DNA from: Heterostelium multicystogenum
Lineage: Eukaryota > Evosea > Eumycetozoa > Acytosteliales > Acytosteliaceae
Direction: 5' to 3'
NCBI GenBank assembly: GCA_003667245.1
Contig: RCNN01000049.1
Coordinates: 62,001-126,000, forward strand
DNA length: 64,000 bases
Positions within the stretch are counted from its first letter, which is position 1. Every line of letters begins with the position of its first letter. Position numbers and translations under genes: made by a program. The notes beneath the pieces were generated by a model. The model saw only the letters and a list, made by a program, of their open reading frames with translations, ran no database searches and had not been told where the DNA came from. Shown one piece after another: positions 1 to 12,029 of the stretch.

Positions 1-23
1 TTTATTATTTATAGAATATAAAA

Positions 24-454
24 ATGGCTTATTTAAGTGTAAATAATAGCAACAATAGAGATAAAATGTTTTTCACCTCGAGATATAAGGTATCCAAGCG
101 GATTCTTAACAAAACAGGGTGGATTCTGCAAGAATTGGAAAAAGAGATTTTTTATCATTAAGCATAATGTAATAACATACTATAAGTCCGAGCTGGACAA
201 AGTGTCTTGTGGATTCTTTTTTGCTGGACGATGTTGAAGTGATCATCAAGGATACCAAAACTTTCACCTTTGTTATTCGACCAATAGGAAAATTAAAAAA
301 AGTAAAAGCATATAAATTGGACCAAAACGATATGGTTGGAATGTCAAACCACAAACTATTTAAACTTAGAGCGTCATCACTGGAAGAAATGTGTATATGG
401 GTTGATGAAATGAAAAAAAGAATTGAATACTCTGGTGGTACTTCAAAGAAGTAA
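24..454 (+). CDS. PH-domain protein, broken by two 1-base indels
   Basis: This is a small protein that is essentially one pleckstrin-homology domain, a fold that usually binds phosphoinositides or protein partners at membranes. The ATG at 24 opens a frame that shifts at the T5 run 69-73 and again at the T6 run 217-222. Dropping one T from each gives a continuous protein of about 142 residues. It contains the PH beta1-beta2 signature GFLTKQGGFCKNWKKRFFII and the C-terminal helix EEMCIWVDEMKKRI with the invariant Trp. The 3' half is a clean frame ending at 454. The next gene is a PH paralogue in the same orientation, which suggests tandem duplication. Domain assignment is firm; ligand and function are unknown. 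Whether the indels are errors or real mutations cannot be decided here. Confidence 0.75.
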
Positions 455-1164
455 TAATACTAATAGAGTAGAAGTTTATAATTAATTATAAGATATCGAT
501 AGGAAAATAGTGCCGAACTATTTTATATACCTTCTGTACAATATTCACAAAAGATAATAAATTTATTTAATCTTGTTCAAAGTAATTAAATTTAACCAAA
601 TGTAGTTGAGTTGAAAACAATAGACATCTATCATCCAGTATCATTGCTATAAATCAGATTAAAAGGCTTCATCAAAACCATTTATTTGAAGCAAACTATT
701 TTGATTGTTATCTCCTGAAATTTGTTTTTTTGATCACAAAGCTGAGTGAAGTGGACCATGAACAGCCTTGACAACACTCTTCAGCAATCAAAACGACAAA
801 CAACTCCGACAACAATAAAATTGAGTGTAAATAAAAGTGTTTCAAAAGTATCTGTGTTGGTATCATCATATTATAACTGATTAGCTGGAATTAGGATGCA
901 ATATTGTTGTTCAACGAACTGCTACGACACTTGATACTGATATGAAAGCAATGCTAGTGTTGAGATATGATAGATGTTTCCAACTTTAGAAATTATTTAA
1001 TATTCAAATTGAATAAGCTGTACAGTTGAACATTATCATTATTCTTTACTCTAGTTATCTATATATATATCTCTACTATTATCTTATTATAACCTTAATT
1101 CTTAAATATCTTAAAAAACGGGTCGAAATCAAAATAATATCAAGCTTGATTTAGAGGTTAAAAA
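455..1164 (+). other. Intergenic, between PH paralogues
   Basis: This is about 700 bp of A/T-rich DNA with no coding signal on either strand. It holds the terminator of the first PH gene and the promoter of the second. No RNA gene was recognised. Confidence 0.5.
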
Positions 1165-1782
1165 ATGGATATTAAAGAAACAGTATCTTTCGAAACTATT
1201 TCTGAGACTAGCAGTAGTTGTAGTGAAGACTTTGACAACAATGGTCAAAGTGTAAACCAAGTTGTTGTCACCAATTCCGCTTCACCTTTGACTATGGAAG
1301 ATCATTGTGAAAACGATCATCTAAAGCTTGAGGAATCTACAGGTGGACCTTCTGTAGTACCAGTGGTCACATCAAGTAATAATATTCCAAATACCAGTGA
1401 TAGAAGTAAGAATGCTATTGGGATGCCTGAGAGTGATAATTGTAAACATGAAGGATGGTTAAAGAAAGATGGAGGAAGATTTAAAACTATGAAAAGAAGA
1501 TATTTCGTGCTCAAGTCCAATGGTTTATTCTACAAGAAAGATATCAAGTCAAAACCAATTGGTTTGATACCGCTCGTGGACATTGAAGTTACTGTCAAAA
1601 GCGATACCAACTTCATATTGACTCCAGGTGAGATGTACAGAGCCTGCAAAATCGATAAAGATAACAACTTCAAGTCGTCAAACCACGATTGCTTCAATCT
1701 CGTAGCCGAAACCAAAGCTGAAATGGACATATGGATTTCAGAGATTAAAAAGAACACACATAAGATTCCAACCAAAAAATAA
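1165..1782 (+). CDS. PH-domain protein
   Basis: This is an intact 205-residue, single-exon gene. Residues 1-90 are acidic and Ser/Thr/Asn-rich with no recognisable domain. Residues about 92-200 form a PH domain: HEGWLKKDGGRFKTMKRRYF (beta1-beta2), an IGLIPLVDIEV strand, and the closing helix AEMDIWISEIKK with the conserved Trp. Basic residues in the beta1-beta2 loop would be compatible with phosphoinositide binding, but that is inference. It lies about 700 bp downstream of a truncated-looking paralogue (24-454) and shares its domain order at the C-terminus. There is no signal peptide or membrane segment, so it is probably cytosolic or recruited to membranes. Confidence 0.85.
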   Translation: MDIKETVSFETISETSSSCSEDFDNNGQSVNQVVVTNSASPLTMEDHCENDHLKLEESTGGPSVVPVVTSSNNIPNTSDRSKNAIGMPESDNCKHEGWLKKDGGRFKTMKRRYFVLKSNGLFYKKDIKSKPIGLIPLVDIEVTVKSDTNFILTPGEMYRACKIDKDNNFKSSNHDCFNLVAETKAEMDIWISEIKKNTHKIPTKK

Positions 1783-2532
1783 TATGAACCGACTATCCAA
1801 CCAACCAATAACTAATATACCATTTGGTTAGATTCATTGACATACTCACCATACGTTAGCCATCTCATCAGCACCATCAATTCAACACTTGTTTCTTTTC
1901 TCTTTTCACTCTAGGATCTTTATATATTTATTTATACTTATTTATGTTTGTACAATACAATAAAACTAACTATTATCATCCAAGTCAGATCTGACTTTTC
2001 AATGGTCCAAAGCAACCAAATAATTTTTAATGAGAAATTTCAAAGCTATTTTTATGGTTTTTTTGGTTTTAGATTTGCAGTGGCACCACTCTATTGATGA
2101 AGCCAACACACTGATATGGGTTTTTGGATTAATTTTATTTTTTGAATTTATTTTTATTTTCATGTACTGATATGATTAAGGTATTTTTGAATTTTTCAGT
2201 CATAAATCTGTCGACAAATAGTATTAATAATATCCAATCAAAACATATCTTGAATCTATATTATTTATTATTATTCATTTCTATCTTCACCATTAAATAG
2301 TAAACTATTTTTGTATTATAAGTTTAAAACAAAACAAACTAAACTACATAATTTTAAATCATCATCATTTATATATCATAAATCTTGATTTATAATTATA
2401 TTGTATTTTATATATAGTAATAATAATAATATAGTAGAAGTAAAAACGATACTATAAATATACTTGATTGGAATTTTAATATTTAGATAGACTTTTCAGC
2501 ACACAACACTCAACAAACACACGAAAAACACG
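1783..2532 (+). promoter_or_regulatory. Intergenic, presumed coronin promoter
   Basis: This is about 750 bp of very A/T-rich DNA upstream of the coronin-like gene, with T- and A-tracts and TATA-like stretches around 2390-2460. Both flanking genes run on the plus strand. No specific operator or RNA gene can be supported. Confidence 0.4.
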
Positions 2533-5383
2533 ATGGCATTCAAAATGAATAATTCCAAATTCCGTCTTGTCAATGGAAAGATTGATAAGCGTGAGAATTG
2601 GTACCCCGATATTTCTATTTCCAATTCATCAAGTGCCAACACTATGGTGAAGGCTAGTGCTGAATATGTCGCTGTCAACTGGCAATCAGGAACTGGAACT
2701 CTCGGTATTATTCCATTATCACAGGTTGGAAAGAGAAAGGAGCAACATGTCACTGTCCACGCCCACTCTGGCCAGCTGAGTGACTTTGAATTCTCACCAT
2801 TCAACGACTCCATCTTGGCCACTGCCTCAGATGATGCTACCCTCAAGCTCTGGAATCTCAAGGAATCAAATACCGACCAAGTCATCTCACTCACCGGACA
2901 CACCAAATCAGTCGACGCCATCCAATTCAATCCAAGCGCATTGAACGTATTGGCATCAGGTTCAGCAGACAAGACAGTGCGTGTATGGGATCTTGCAACT
3001 GGACAAGAGCGTCAAAACATCAGTTGTTTCGACAATGGACTCACTGGTATTGCATGGAACTACGATGGTAGCTTGCTCGCTACCGTATCAAAAGATTTGA
3101 AGAATCGTGTCATTGACCCACGTTCTAATAGTGCCACTCAAGTTGGCGATGGACATCTCGGTATCAAACCAGCTCGTGTCACATGGCTTGGAAATGGCCA
3201 CTACTTCTTGACTACTGGATTCTCCAAGTCTCGTGAGCGTCAACTTTCAATTTGGGACAGTCGTGATCTTGGAAAAGCTGTTAAAAGTGTCACTCTCGAC
3301 AGCTCTACAGGTATTGTTACACCAGTCTACGACATCGATACTCAACTTCTATTTATTGCTGGTGTTGGTGACAGTACTACTCGTTGTTTCGACTTGAATA
3401 CCCAATTCACATCAGAACCAGCCTTATCAGAGTTGGTTGCTGTCACCTCCGATACTCCAACCAAGGGTATCTGTGGTATTCCAAAGCGTGCCCTCGAAGT
3501 GATGGAGGGAGAAATCTTCAGACTTCTCAAGCTTACAGCAAACAGCGTCGTTCCAATCACCTACAGAATGTCACGTATCTCCTACAGTGAATTCAAACCA
3601 GATCTCTACCCTCCATCTGCATCATTGGTACCAGCCTTGACTGCAGATGAATGGTTCAACGGTGAAACTAAGGCTCCAGTTCTTGCTAGCTTGAACCCAG
3701 CATTACGTCAAACCTCAGGTAGTCCAGACTGTGCTTCAGACAACCTACAAAACCTATCAATTAGCGACAGCAATCAACAAGAAGACTCAATTCAATCAAG
3801 CTGGACACCATCAGCATCTATTCTTGCAGGAAGTGGAAGCACCACACCAGTCGTTCCAGCAACATCATCACCATCACTCCCAGATGTCCCAAGAACTGGA
3901 ATCATCCCAAAGATAGTTCGTACCTCCAAATATCGTCATATCAATGTTGCACCATTCCCCAAAACATCACACTACACCAACCTCAAAGTATTTGGAAACA
4001 CATCAAACACCTCGATCGCAGTCAACTCTGAGTACGTAGCAGTACCATGGGTTGGAACCGGTGGACCTCTTGCGGTCATCCCATTGTCACAAGTCGGTCG
4101 TCAAGTCACAGTTCCATGCATTGAAATCGGATCACAACTCCTTGACTTTGACCTTTCACAATTCAACCCATCAGTTGTTGCCACTGGTTCAGAAGACTCA
4201 CACATCAAACTCTGGCGTATTCCCGAAGGTGGATTGCCAAAGAACAACAAGGTACTCAACTACACCAACTTTGAAGCAGATTTGATTGGTCACAACCGTA
4301 AGATCGTCAGTGTAAACTTCCATCCAACAGCCGAAAACGTTCTCATTTCAACAGGTGGAGACATGTCCCTCAAAATCTGGGACGTTCAACAAGCTAAGGA
4401 GCGTTTCTCCTTCGACAATCAACACAACGATATCATCACAAGTGTAAATGTTAGCTCCAAAGGTGATCTATTCTTAACAACATCCAAGGACAAGTTTATG
4501 AGAATCATTGACCCAAGAACCAACACTTTAGTCAACGTAAGATTGAACCTGATCAAACAGCACAATACAACAATCATACTAACCAGTTGTGCATCATACT
4601 TGATTGGATTAATACTATTATAGAGTGTACAAAGTCATAGCGGTGTCAAGGGAAGCAAAGCATTGTGGTGTGGAGATAAACCAACCATTTTCTCAGTTGG
4701 TTTCAACAAGGCTTCCGAAAGAGAAATATCAATTATGGGATTCAAGAAACTTTGGTGCTGGTCCAATGACATCCGGTGTCTTGGATCATTTGGCAGGTAT
4801 TATTACTCCATACTACGACGAGGACACTGGTGTTGTCTTCTTGGTCGGTAAGGGTGATGGTTCCATCAGAATGATGGAGATCAACGACCAAGAACCATAC
4901 GTTCACTTCCTCACCGAGTACTCCTCAGGTGTTCCACAGATGGGTGTTGCCCCAGTCTCGAAGCACTTGCTCAACATTAAGAAGTGTGAGATTGCCAGAT
5001 TCTTCAAGGTAAGCGACACAGTCGTTGAGCCACTCCAGCTCACTGTGCCACGTACCCGTACCGAGTTCTTCCAAGACGACATCTTTGTACCAACACGTAC
5101 CTCCACCCCCACCATGACTGCCGAGGAGTGGTTCGACGGTGCCTCAGTTGAGCCAGCACGTGTGTCACTCTGTCCACCAGACATGTCACCACTTTCCACC
5201 GCACCACCCCCTGTCAAGAAGGAGCGTGAGATTCGTCAGGAAGTAGTCGAAGACGATACTCCTTCAAGAGACCAAGTTATCAACACCTTCTTAGGACGTG
5301 TGTTAACTCAACGTGAAGATGACGAGCCAGTCGTCAAGAAGCAAAGTGATTCGCCATGCGTCAGTGATAGTGAATGGGACTAA
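2533..5383 (+). CDS. corB: Tandem coronin, coronin-7 (CRN7) type
   Basis: Long coronins of this type act in actin turnover, phagocytosis and Golgi-related traffic. Two coronin beta-propeller units are present: the first starts [20 protein letters not shown] with WD40 repeats such as TLKLWNL and [10 protein letters not shown]; the second starts near residue 470 ([20 protein letters not shown]). The C-terminus is acidic and ends in DSEWD, like the Arp2/3-binding acidic tail of CRN7. An intron lies at 4537-4623 (gtaag...ttatag), in phase. After it the frame shifts at 4731-4732; removing one A restores the coronin motif SLWDSRNFG. The repaired length is about 920 residues, close to human coronin-7. 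The assignment to the long coronin class is firm. The symbol is by analogy with D. discoideum coronin B. Confidence 0.88.
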
Positions 5384-5398
5384 TCAATATGGGTTTTA

Positions 5399-6003
5399 TT
5401 ATTGAAAGATAAATAAATAAACTATGTACACCAAATAAAGTGGAATTGAACACAATCCACACAACTTAAACAAATATAGCCTCGAGTAATCTAGATTGGC
5501 TTCATTGGTATCTTCCATCACTTCATCCATAATACCAGTACCGAATCTTGAAGTAGGCTGCGCAGATGTCTTATACCTGATGATTGCCGCTAAATTAAAG
5601 AGAAAAACCAAATGAAGAACTGATCATAATAATAATAATAATTAATACCTATATATATATATTAATTCGATTCGTTTGTAATATAATGTTTGGTTATTTA
5701 CCTTAGAAATTGTATAAAATGTATAACAAATAAGATACGGAATAGCCATGTATTCTTTGATTGTATTGGTATCAATAGATTGGTCCAGAAGTACGATACT
5801 AAGAATCCTATCAGAATTGCAATTGGTATTGTTCTTGCAGACACCTTTCTCTGAATCATTCTGGACTTTTCATAGATATTCGGGTCCTCTAATGGCTTGG
5901 GTGTAGTATAACCCATAAAAAGCACCACCAAATCAAACAAAGTCTGGGACAAGCCAGCTCCAATATATACAAAAGTAACCCACTCTAGATATGTGTTAAA
6001 CAT
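5399..6003 (-). CDS. Small multi-pass membrane protein, unknown family
   Basis: Two exons join in phase: 6003-5702 and 5576-5399, with donor AG|gtaaat and acceptor atcatcag|G. This gives about 159 residues. There are three to four hydrophobic segments: LEWVTFVYIGAGLSQTLFDL near the N-terminus, IPIAILIGFLVSYFW, LFRILFVIHFIQFL, and a C-terminal LCSIPLYLVYIVYLFIF. A charged loop with KPLEDPNIYEKSRMIQRK separates the first two. It converges on the coronin gene with only 15 bp between stop codons, so their 3' UTRs probably overlap. I do not recognise the family; an ER or Golgi membrane protein is plausible from size and topology only. Confidence 0.65.
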
Positions 6004-6222
6004 TGTAATGTTTATTATTATATATAATTTCGATCTATACTTCTACAAACACATCACACGTGTCTTTGGCTAAAATCAAATTTACAGGAACTATTATTTG
6101 ATCTATCTTTTTTTCTCAAAATAGTACCACCTCGGATATTGGACAAAATGGTACCAATTTGATTTATATTTTATTTACAATCCTATCTATCTATCATCTA
6201 ATTATTATCATTATATATCTTA

Positions 6223-7077
6223 TTATGCTCTGAAATAGTAATATAATACAGCTATAAAGATTAATACCAAAACCATACCACTGTATACAATAACTTTATC
6301 TTGATGTTGTCGTCTTCTAATTTTGTTCATTACATTTCTTGATAAACCTAATGTATTTGCGATATCGTATATCTTCTTATGTACACTCTTTAGCTTTGAA
6401 TTTTGATTTGCCAATGCATAGATGATATTGGTACCTGACTCTGTTAGCTCGTCCATTACCATGTTGCTATCTTTTAACAAATCATGTTCTTTGATCAGAT
6501 TGCCAAGTGCAGAGTTTTGATTATCCTTTCTACGTGAGAAAAGCTTGGATCTCTCTTCATCCTCAATTTGTTTCTTATATGTTCTGTGCAAATACATTTC
6601 CATTGATTTTCTTAATGATTTACATTCATCTGTCATCTCCTTGACCTTCCTACATTTTTGATTATGCAGCAGCAAGTGGTAAGCTACAAAGTTAGAGTGT
6701 GGCTAATTTCTTCTATTCACTCATCACCATACATACATTCTCCATATGTTTCTTTGAACAGCTGATTCATTTGATACCATTCCGTCGAGCTGATCGGCAA
6801 GTCTTGATAGTTGATTGATATCAGCCGATAGCTTCTGTTGAGTGATGACAGTTGTATCAACACCCAACTCTATAGTTTCTAAATCACTTCTAATCTTGAA
6901 CAGCAACTTATTAGCAGCTCTATATTGCTCCTCAATAGAATTTGAAGATGCATTCGACGATGATGACGATGTATTTGATGTCGAAGTAGTTGAGTAATGA
7001 TTATATCCAACATTTCCGCTGTGATGACTACTACTGCTGTTGCTGCTGCTGTTGTTATAATAGCTATTACTATTCAT
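6223..7077 (-). CDS. Golgi Qb-SNARE membrin (GOSR2/Bos1 family)
   Basis: Membrin is the Qb-SNARE for ER-to-Golgi and intra-Golgi vesicle fusion. Exon 1 (7077-6737) encodes an Asn/Ser-rich leader and the N-terminal helices. Exon 2 (6649-6223) encodes the rest. The splice AAT|gtatgt ... aatgtag|GAAG is in phase and gives about 255 residues. The SNARE motif contains the diagnostic KKIYDIANTLGLSRNVMNKI, followed by the RRRQHQDK linker and a C-terminal tail anchor VIVYSGMVLVLIFIAVLYYY. I chose MNSNSYY at 7077 rather than an upstream in-frame Met because the upstream residues are hydrophobic UTR-like sequence. The low-complexity Ser/Asn leader is typical of amoebozoan proteins. Confidence in the family is high. 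Confidence 0.88.
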
Positions 7078-9359
7078 TTTTGGTATTATTAAGAATGACA
7101 AACAAAAAAAAATAACCAAAAAATGAAGTATGTTGACTTTTTAATAATATTATTTGCTGACTTTTAATGTAAATTATTTTTATTTAATTTAAATTTATAT
7201 TCATATGTATAAATATACAAATATAATTGTTTTTGTTTTATGTTTTTTTTATATTTTTTTATTGAACAGTCACTAAAATCTTAATTCTTTGAACTTATTT
7301 ATTAAATATAGTTGGATGCCAGCTCAACAGGACCACCAATATCCCTCGAAATCTTTTGAATTAAATTTTGGTTTCAATACTTTATCTAAAAGACCATTAA
7401 TACATACATTGTGACCTGTTTTTGTCTAGAAGACAACCTCTCATTGATCAATTTGGAAATCTGATGTCAAAATTTAACTTTCTACTCATCAATCTATAGA
7501 TATGATTGAGCTGATTTAGTCTTCTTTGAAGAGCAGTGGCATGTCAAACATATATAAATATATATATCTAAAATTTATACCAAATTATTAATAAAGTAAA
7601 ATTTATAATACTAATTAATATCATCAACCACATGTATTTATAAATACAACACTAGACAATAAAATCACCACACCCCCAATCTGTATTATAATTATTAATA
7701 ATAACAAACACTATAATACTTACTTTTTCAATATTTGATTACAATTGTACTCCTCTCCCAACTAACTGCATATTCCTACATCTAAGCATCCCAATCAATC
7801 AATCAATCAATTAAAATTAATTAATTAGTACTATTATTATTATTATTATACTCTATCATTATTCCTTATTCTGCTTCTACCTACTCGAGTATTGTTAAAA
7901 TATTAAATAGTTATCACATAAAGAGATATAATACACTCCCATCTTGAATTCATCACCAAGAGTAAGCTGTGTATTGTCACCATATAATATTGTATATAAT
8001 ATCACTCTAAATTATAGATTACTATAGAGATCTAGACTGTGCAAGCACAACCAATAAACCAAACAAACAAACCAAATATATATATGATGAAAATTTTTGA
8101 AATCAACTAACCTAAATGACTTGTCTTCTTTCTATTTTAACTTTCATTCAAATATCAATAATTCAATAATCAATTTCAACAACTCATCTACTCATTCAAG
8201 TACTTTTCATTTCTTAGCTCTACTGACAGATAAACAGATAGACAGATAAATAGTTACTTTACTTCCTATATATGAATAAAACGAATAACTAATTCATTAA
8301 ACTACGACAAAACTATCAACAATCTAACTATCTAAATCTATACTTAGTTTTTATAGGTCTATTTATTTATTTATTATTTATTTATTATCATATTGTTAAT
8401 TATTTTAGCAATAGCAAGTTGACATTGTATGTAATACTTTGAATAGATATCTTCAACAACAAAATAAACAAACAACTATTATTATTGTCATTATAATAAT
8501 AAATTGATTTGATTTGAAAAGTGACTTTGCAGAGGTAAGTCAAATTTAGTGATTTTATGAAAAGTTGCAACATCAACTCTTTCGTCATCAACTCTCATAT
8601 GAGCGCAAACCTTGATTTGTCGCATTGTAGGTTGGTTGGTTTTATTTCCAAGTTTCATCAATTCTGTTCATTTGCAAAAATTGGTGGTGTTTTAAACAAA
8701 TTCAGAAAATTTATTTTTTGTTGATTTTTTTTTTGTTTTTTTTTAGAAAATATTAATTTTACCCTTCACCACTGGCTATGCCCCCACCATCCTTAACAAA
8801 CTGAATCAAAAAACAAAAAACATCACCAAACAAAAAAGTAGATACACCAACAATCAAAGGACATTTTTCATACAAGCCGCTTTTTTATTTTATTTTTTTT
8901 TTCTTGACATTATACACAATAAAACACCAAAAACCACCATAAACAACAATACACAATCAAACACTAAAACTAAAACTAAAAAACTCCTCACACCATTGTT
9001 TTATTTATTATTATTATTATTATTATTTTAAAAATTGGTTAGAGTTTCAAGCGTCTACTGTATCATTGATCAATCAATCATCTATCTATCCATCCATCCA
9101 TCAACCAACCAATAATTTCATACAAAACATATATAAAACCAAAAATCTAAAACCAAAAACTAATTTTTAGTTTTAATTTAAAGAAACAAACAGACTAAAT
9201 TATTTGATAACTAACGAATTAGTACAGTTGCAATCAATCAATCAATTAGTTAATCATAGTAATAATATATTGTAAAATAGAATAGTATTTATTTAATTGT
9301 AGTATTAGTGATCAAAACAAATAGATTTGGTGAATTGGGCGACATTGAGTAACATAAAG
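7078..9359. other. Long AT-rich intergenic region
   Basis: This is 2.3 kb without a supportable gene. It holds many A and T tracts, (CAAT)n at 7795-7812 and 9232-9243, and (ATT)n runs near 7840 and 9007-9026. It separates divergent genes (membrin minus, PIP kinase plus), so it must contain both promoters. The long A/C-rich stretch before 9360 is typical of a dictyostelid 5' leader. Short open frames here are low-complexity and were not accepted. Confidence 0.5.
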
Positions 9360-11586
9360 ATGGTAGAGGAGAATCAAATGGAATCCACTGCCATTAGTAT
9401 CACTACACCCATGGCCACTGTAGAAATACAACAGCAAAATAGTAGTAGCAATGTTAAGGAAGACGATGGTGCAGATAAACAGCAACAACAAGAAACAACA
9501 ACAACAACAAGAACATCAACTACAAGAACAGGAAACAGCTACAGTAATATTACCAGCAAATGATATTGAGGAAAAAGCCACAAAGACAAAGTCATCATGA
9601 CGATAGCTTAAAGTTGGATGAAGAATCAATGTCTGGCAGCAATAAACGAAAGGAAGGCAGTGTCGGTGATGTCGTTGATCATGAAAATAATATTGTACAC
9701 AGTGGATCGGCTGGATCTGACAGTGACGCACCAGAAGAGGCAGCAAAGTCAATGAAATCAGAGATCAACAGAGAGACTGTTTTTGTTCAACAATCTCAAC
9801 ACACCAAGCAATGTTCTTGGAAACAATAAGCACAATTCGTCCACTGAGAAGCTAGGCAATTCAACCTCGTCTTTTTCACCAATTGTTGGAGCCGATGGTA
9901 CTCCATCCACAACCACCACGACAACAACTACCACCAACAACCAAAGCGATTTTAAAAACAGCAGTGATGCAGTCGACCTTTCATTCACAGATTCGCCAAA
10001 CAAGTCAAAACTATCAATGAGCCAAAAGTTGGATAAAAATAAGATGAAACTGAGAAGTAAGTATCGCATCGATAGATAGCTGGCTAGCGAATACTAATCC
10101 CTATCTCGACAGCTGAAAGAAGATTGTCATATAGACAAAGAGTTCCAAGTATGAACACAAGAAAAAATGTACTTGGTGAGATTTATATATAAGGGTCACC
10201 CATCGTGGGAGCTGATGCTGAACATACAGATTGAATTAGAAATGCCGTTGGAAAGAGTATGGGATCGGTATCTGGAACCTCTTCCAATGTGCCACACCAA
10301 TTCCACACCTTGCTACACCAAAAGACTTTAAAAATAGAGCAGACTTTTATACCTCGCCAAAAGAGCTGAGATTCGACACTGCTGGATCTCAGCTGACAGA
10401 AGCACATTCCACTGGACCATTCAAATTCAAGGACTACTGTCCCATTGCATTCCTTCCGTTATCTTCGATTATCAGTTTGGTATTGACCCAAGCGGATTTT
10501 TGGTATCTCTGTGCAACACTCAAAAAAAATGGTGAAAAACGCATTGCGTGAGTTGCCTACACCCGGTAAGAGTGGTTCTCTTTTCTTCTTTTCACACGAC
10601 ATGAAATTCATTATCAAGACAATTCCAAAGGATGAAGCCAAATTGCTAAGAGAATTATTGCCTGCCTACACAGATGTATGTATTTAGTATTTATATCTCG
10701 CGATTTGTTTACTTACGGTTCCATACTCTAGCATTTGACGTCAAATCCCAATACTTTATTACCAAGATTCTTTGGATTATTTAGAGTGAAACCACACGGT
10801 GGAAGACAGGTTAGATTTGTGGTCATGGGAAATAACTTCCCAACCAGAAAGAAAATACATGAGAGATTTGACTTTGAAGGAATCAATCGTTGGAAGAGAG
10901 GCATCGGACAATGAAAAGAAATCCGAAACCGTCACACTTAAAGATATCGATTTTAGAAACAGGAAAAAGAAGATTTCAATTGGTCCACAAAAGAGAGCTG
11001 CTTTCTTGGATCAAATTAAGAAAAGATTGTTCAGTAAGTGATGGTCTTGTGATTAGCAACTATGAAATTGAATATTAATGCAACTTGGTTATTCATTATA
11101 GCTATTGGAATCATTGAATATTAATGGATTATTCACTGTTAATTGGTATTCATTACGCAAACAGAGATCCACCGTCACCTTCCTTGATGAGACATGCATT
11201 GGGTGAGAGTATGGATGGCGATTCACCACTAATGAGCCGTTCCATGAAGAACTTTGACCAATCATTGAATGATATGAACGAAGTGTATACTGCATTCCAA
11301 CAGGATGAGGGTGGTTTGAAAGGTGTCGGCGAAGATGGTTTGCCCAACGATGAGCACTACTTCATGGGTATTATTGATATTCTGATGTTGTACAGTTTAA
11401 GAAAAAAAGTCGAACACGCTTATAAAACATTAAAGTTTGGTGGTGATGCTGTAAGTACTAATATTAGTTTAAAAAGTGATTTCTACATATGGTTCTAACT
11501 TGTTTTTCCAAACACAGAAACATGAAATTTCCTCGGTGTCTCCACAAGAATACTCTAAAAGATTCCAAGATTTTTGGCATCTATAA
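9360..11586 (+). CDS. Phosphatidylinositol-4-phosphate 5-kinase-like
   Basis: The enzyme phosphorylates PI4P to PI(4,5)P2 at membranes. A Gln/Thr/Ser-rich N-terminus precedes the kinase core. Diagnostic pieces are GHPSWELML, FKDYCPIAF, RELPTPGKSGSLFFFSHDMK, the nucleotide-site MDYSLLIGIHY, GIIDIL and the tail EYSKRFQDFWHL. The activation loop reads KKVEHAYKT; Glu at that position is the type I (5-kinase) specificity residue in this family, where type II enzymes have Ala. Introns are 10057-10112, 10676-10731, 11034-11101 and 11451-11517. At least eight single-base indels (for example 9493-9495, 9572-9576, 9780-9784, 10873-10875, 11021-11024, 11123-11124) interrupt the frame, nearly all extra A or T. 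The usual DLKGS reads DLKES here. The start at 9360 is the first ATG of the frame that is not in the AT-rich leader. Confidence 0.85.
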
Positions 11587-12029
11587 TTGTATAAATAATA
11601 ATAATATAATATCATATATACCTGTCATCATTAAATTAATTTAAATATAATAATAGTAATACCAAATAACTCTACTCACTAGTTTTACCAATATTATATA
11701 GTATAATTATTATTGAGAAAAGAAATGCAATATATAGTTATTAATAATTTTAGACCATATGAGTGTAATCCAAAGTTTATTAAGTATTGTGAAAGCATGC
11801 AATAACTTTCAAGAAAAACATGGTCGGAATAGTTTAGTATAAAATAATACATATCCAACTTAAACAGGATTTCATTTCCCAATTTAGTCTTTCCAATGAA
11901 ATCCTCAACTCTGTAGGTGTGTCATTTTGCTTGATCGTATTTTTCACAATCCTCTAATTTCTCTTGAAAGACTAAGGAAAATAATAAAAACTGTGGATTT
12001 ATAAAATCAAACAAGAGAGCATATTGGGT
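11587..12029. other. Intergenic, gene-3' side of both neighbours
   Basis: This is A/T-rich DNA between the PIP kinase and the CRN-like relic, which converge. The minus strand near 11900-12030 stays weakly open and may hold the last codons of the relic, but I see no separate gene. Confidence 0.4.

Noticed and set aside
4537..4623. Readthrough of the coronin intron as coding
   Set aside because: The frame stays open through the intron by chance, but GT-AG ends and the coronin alignment require removal.
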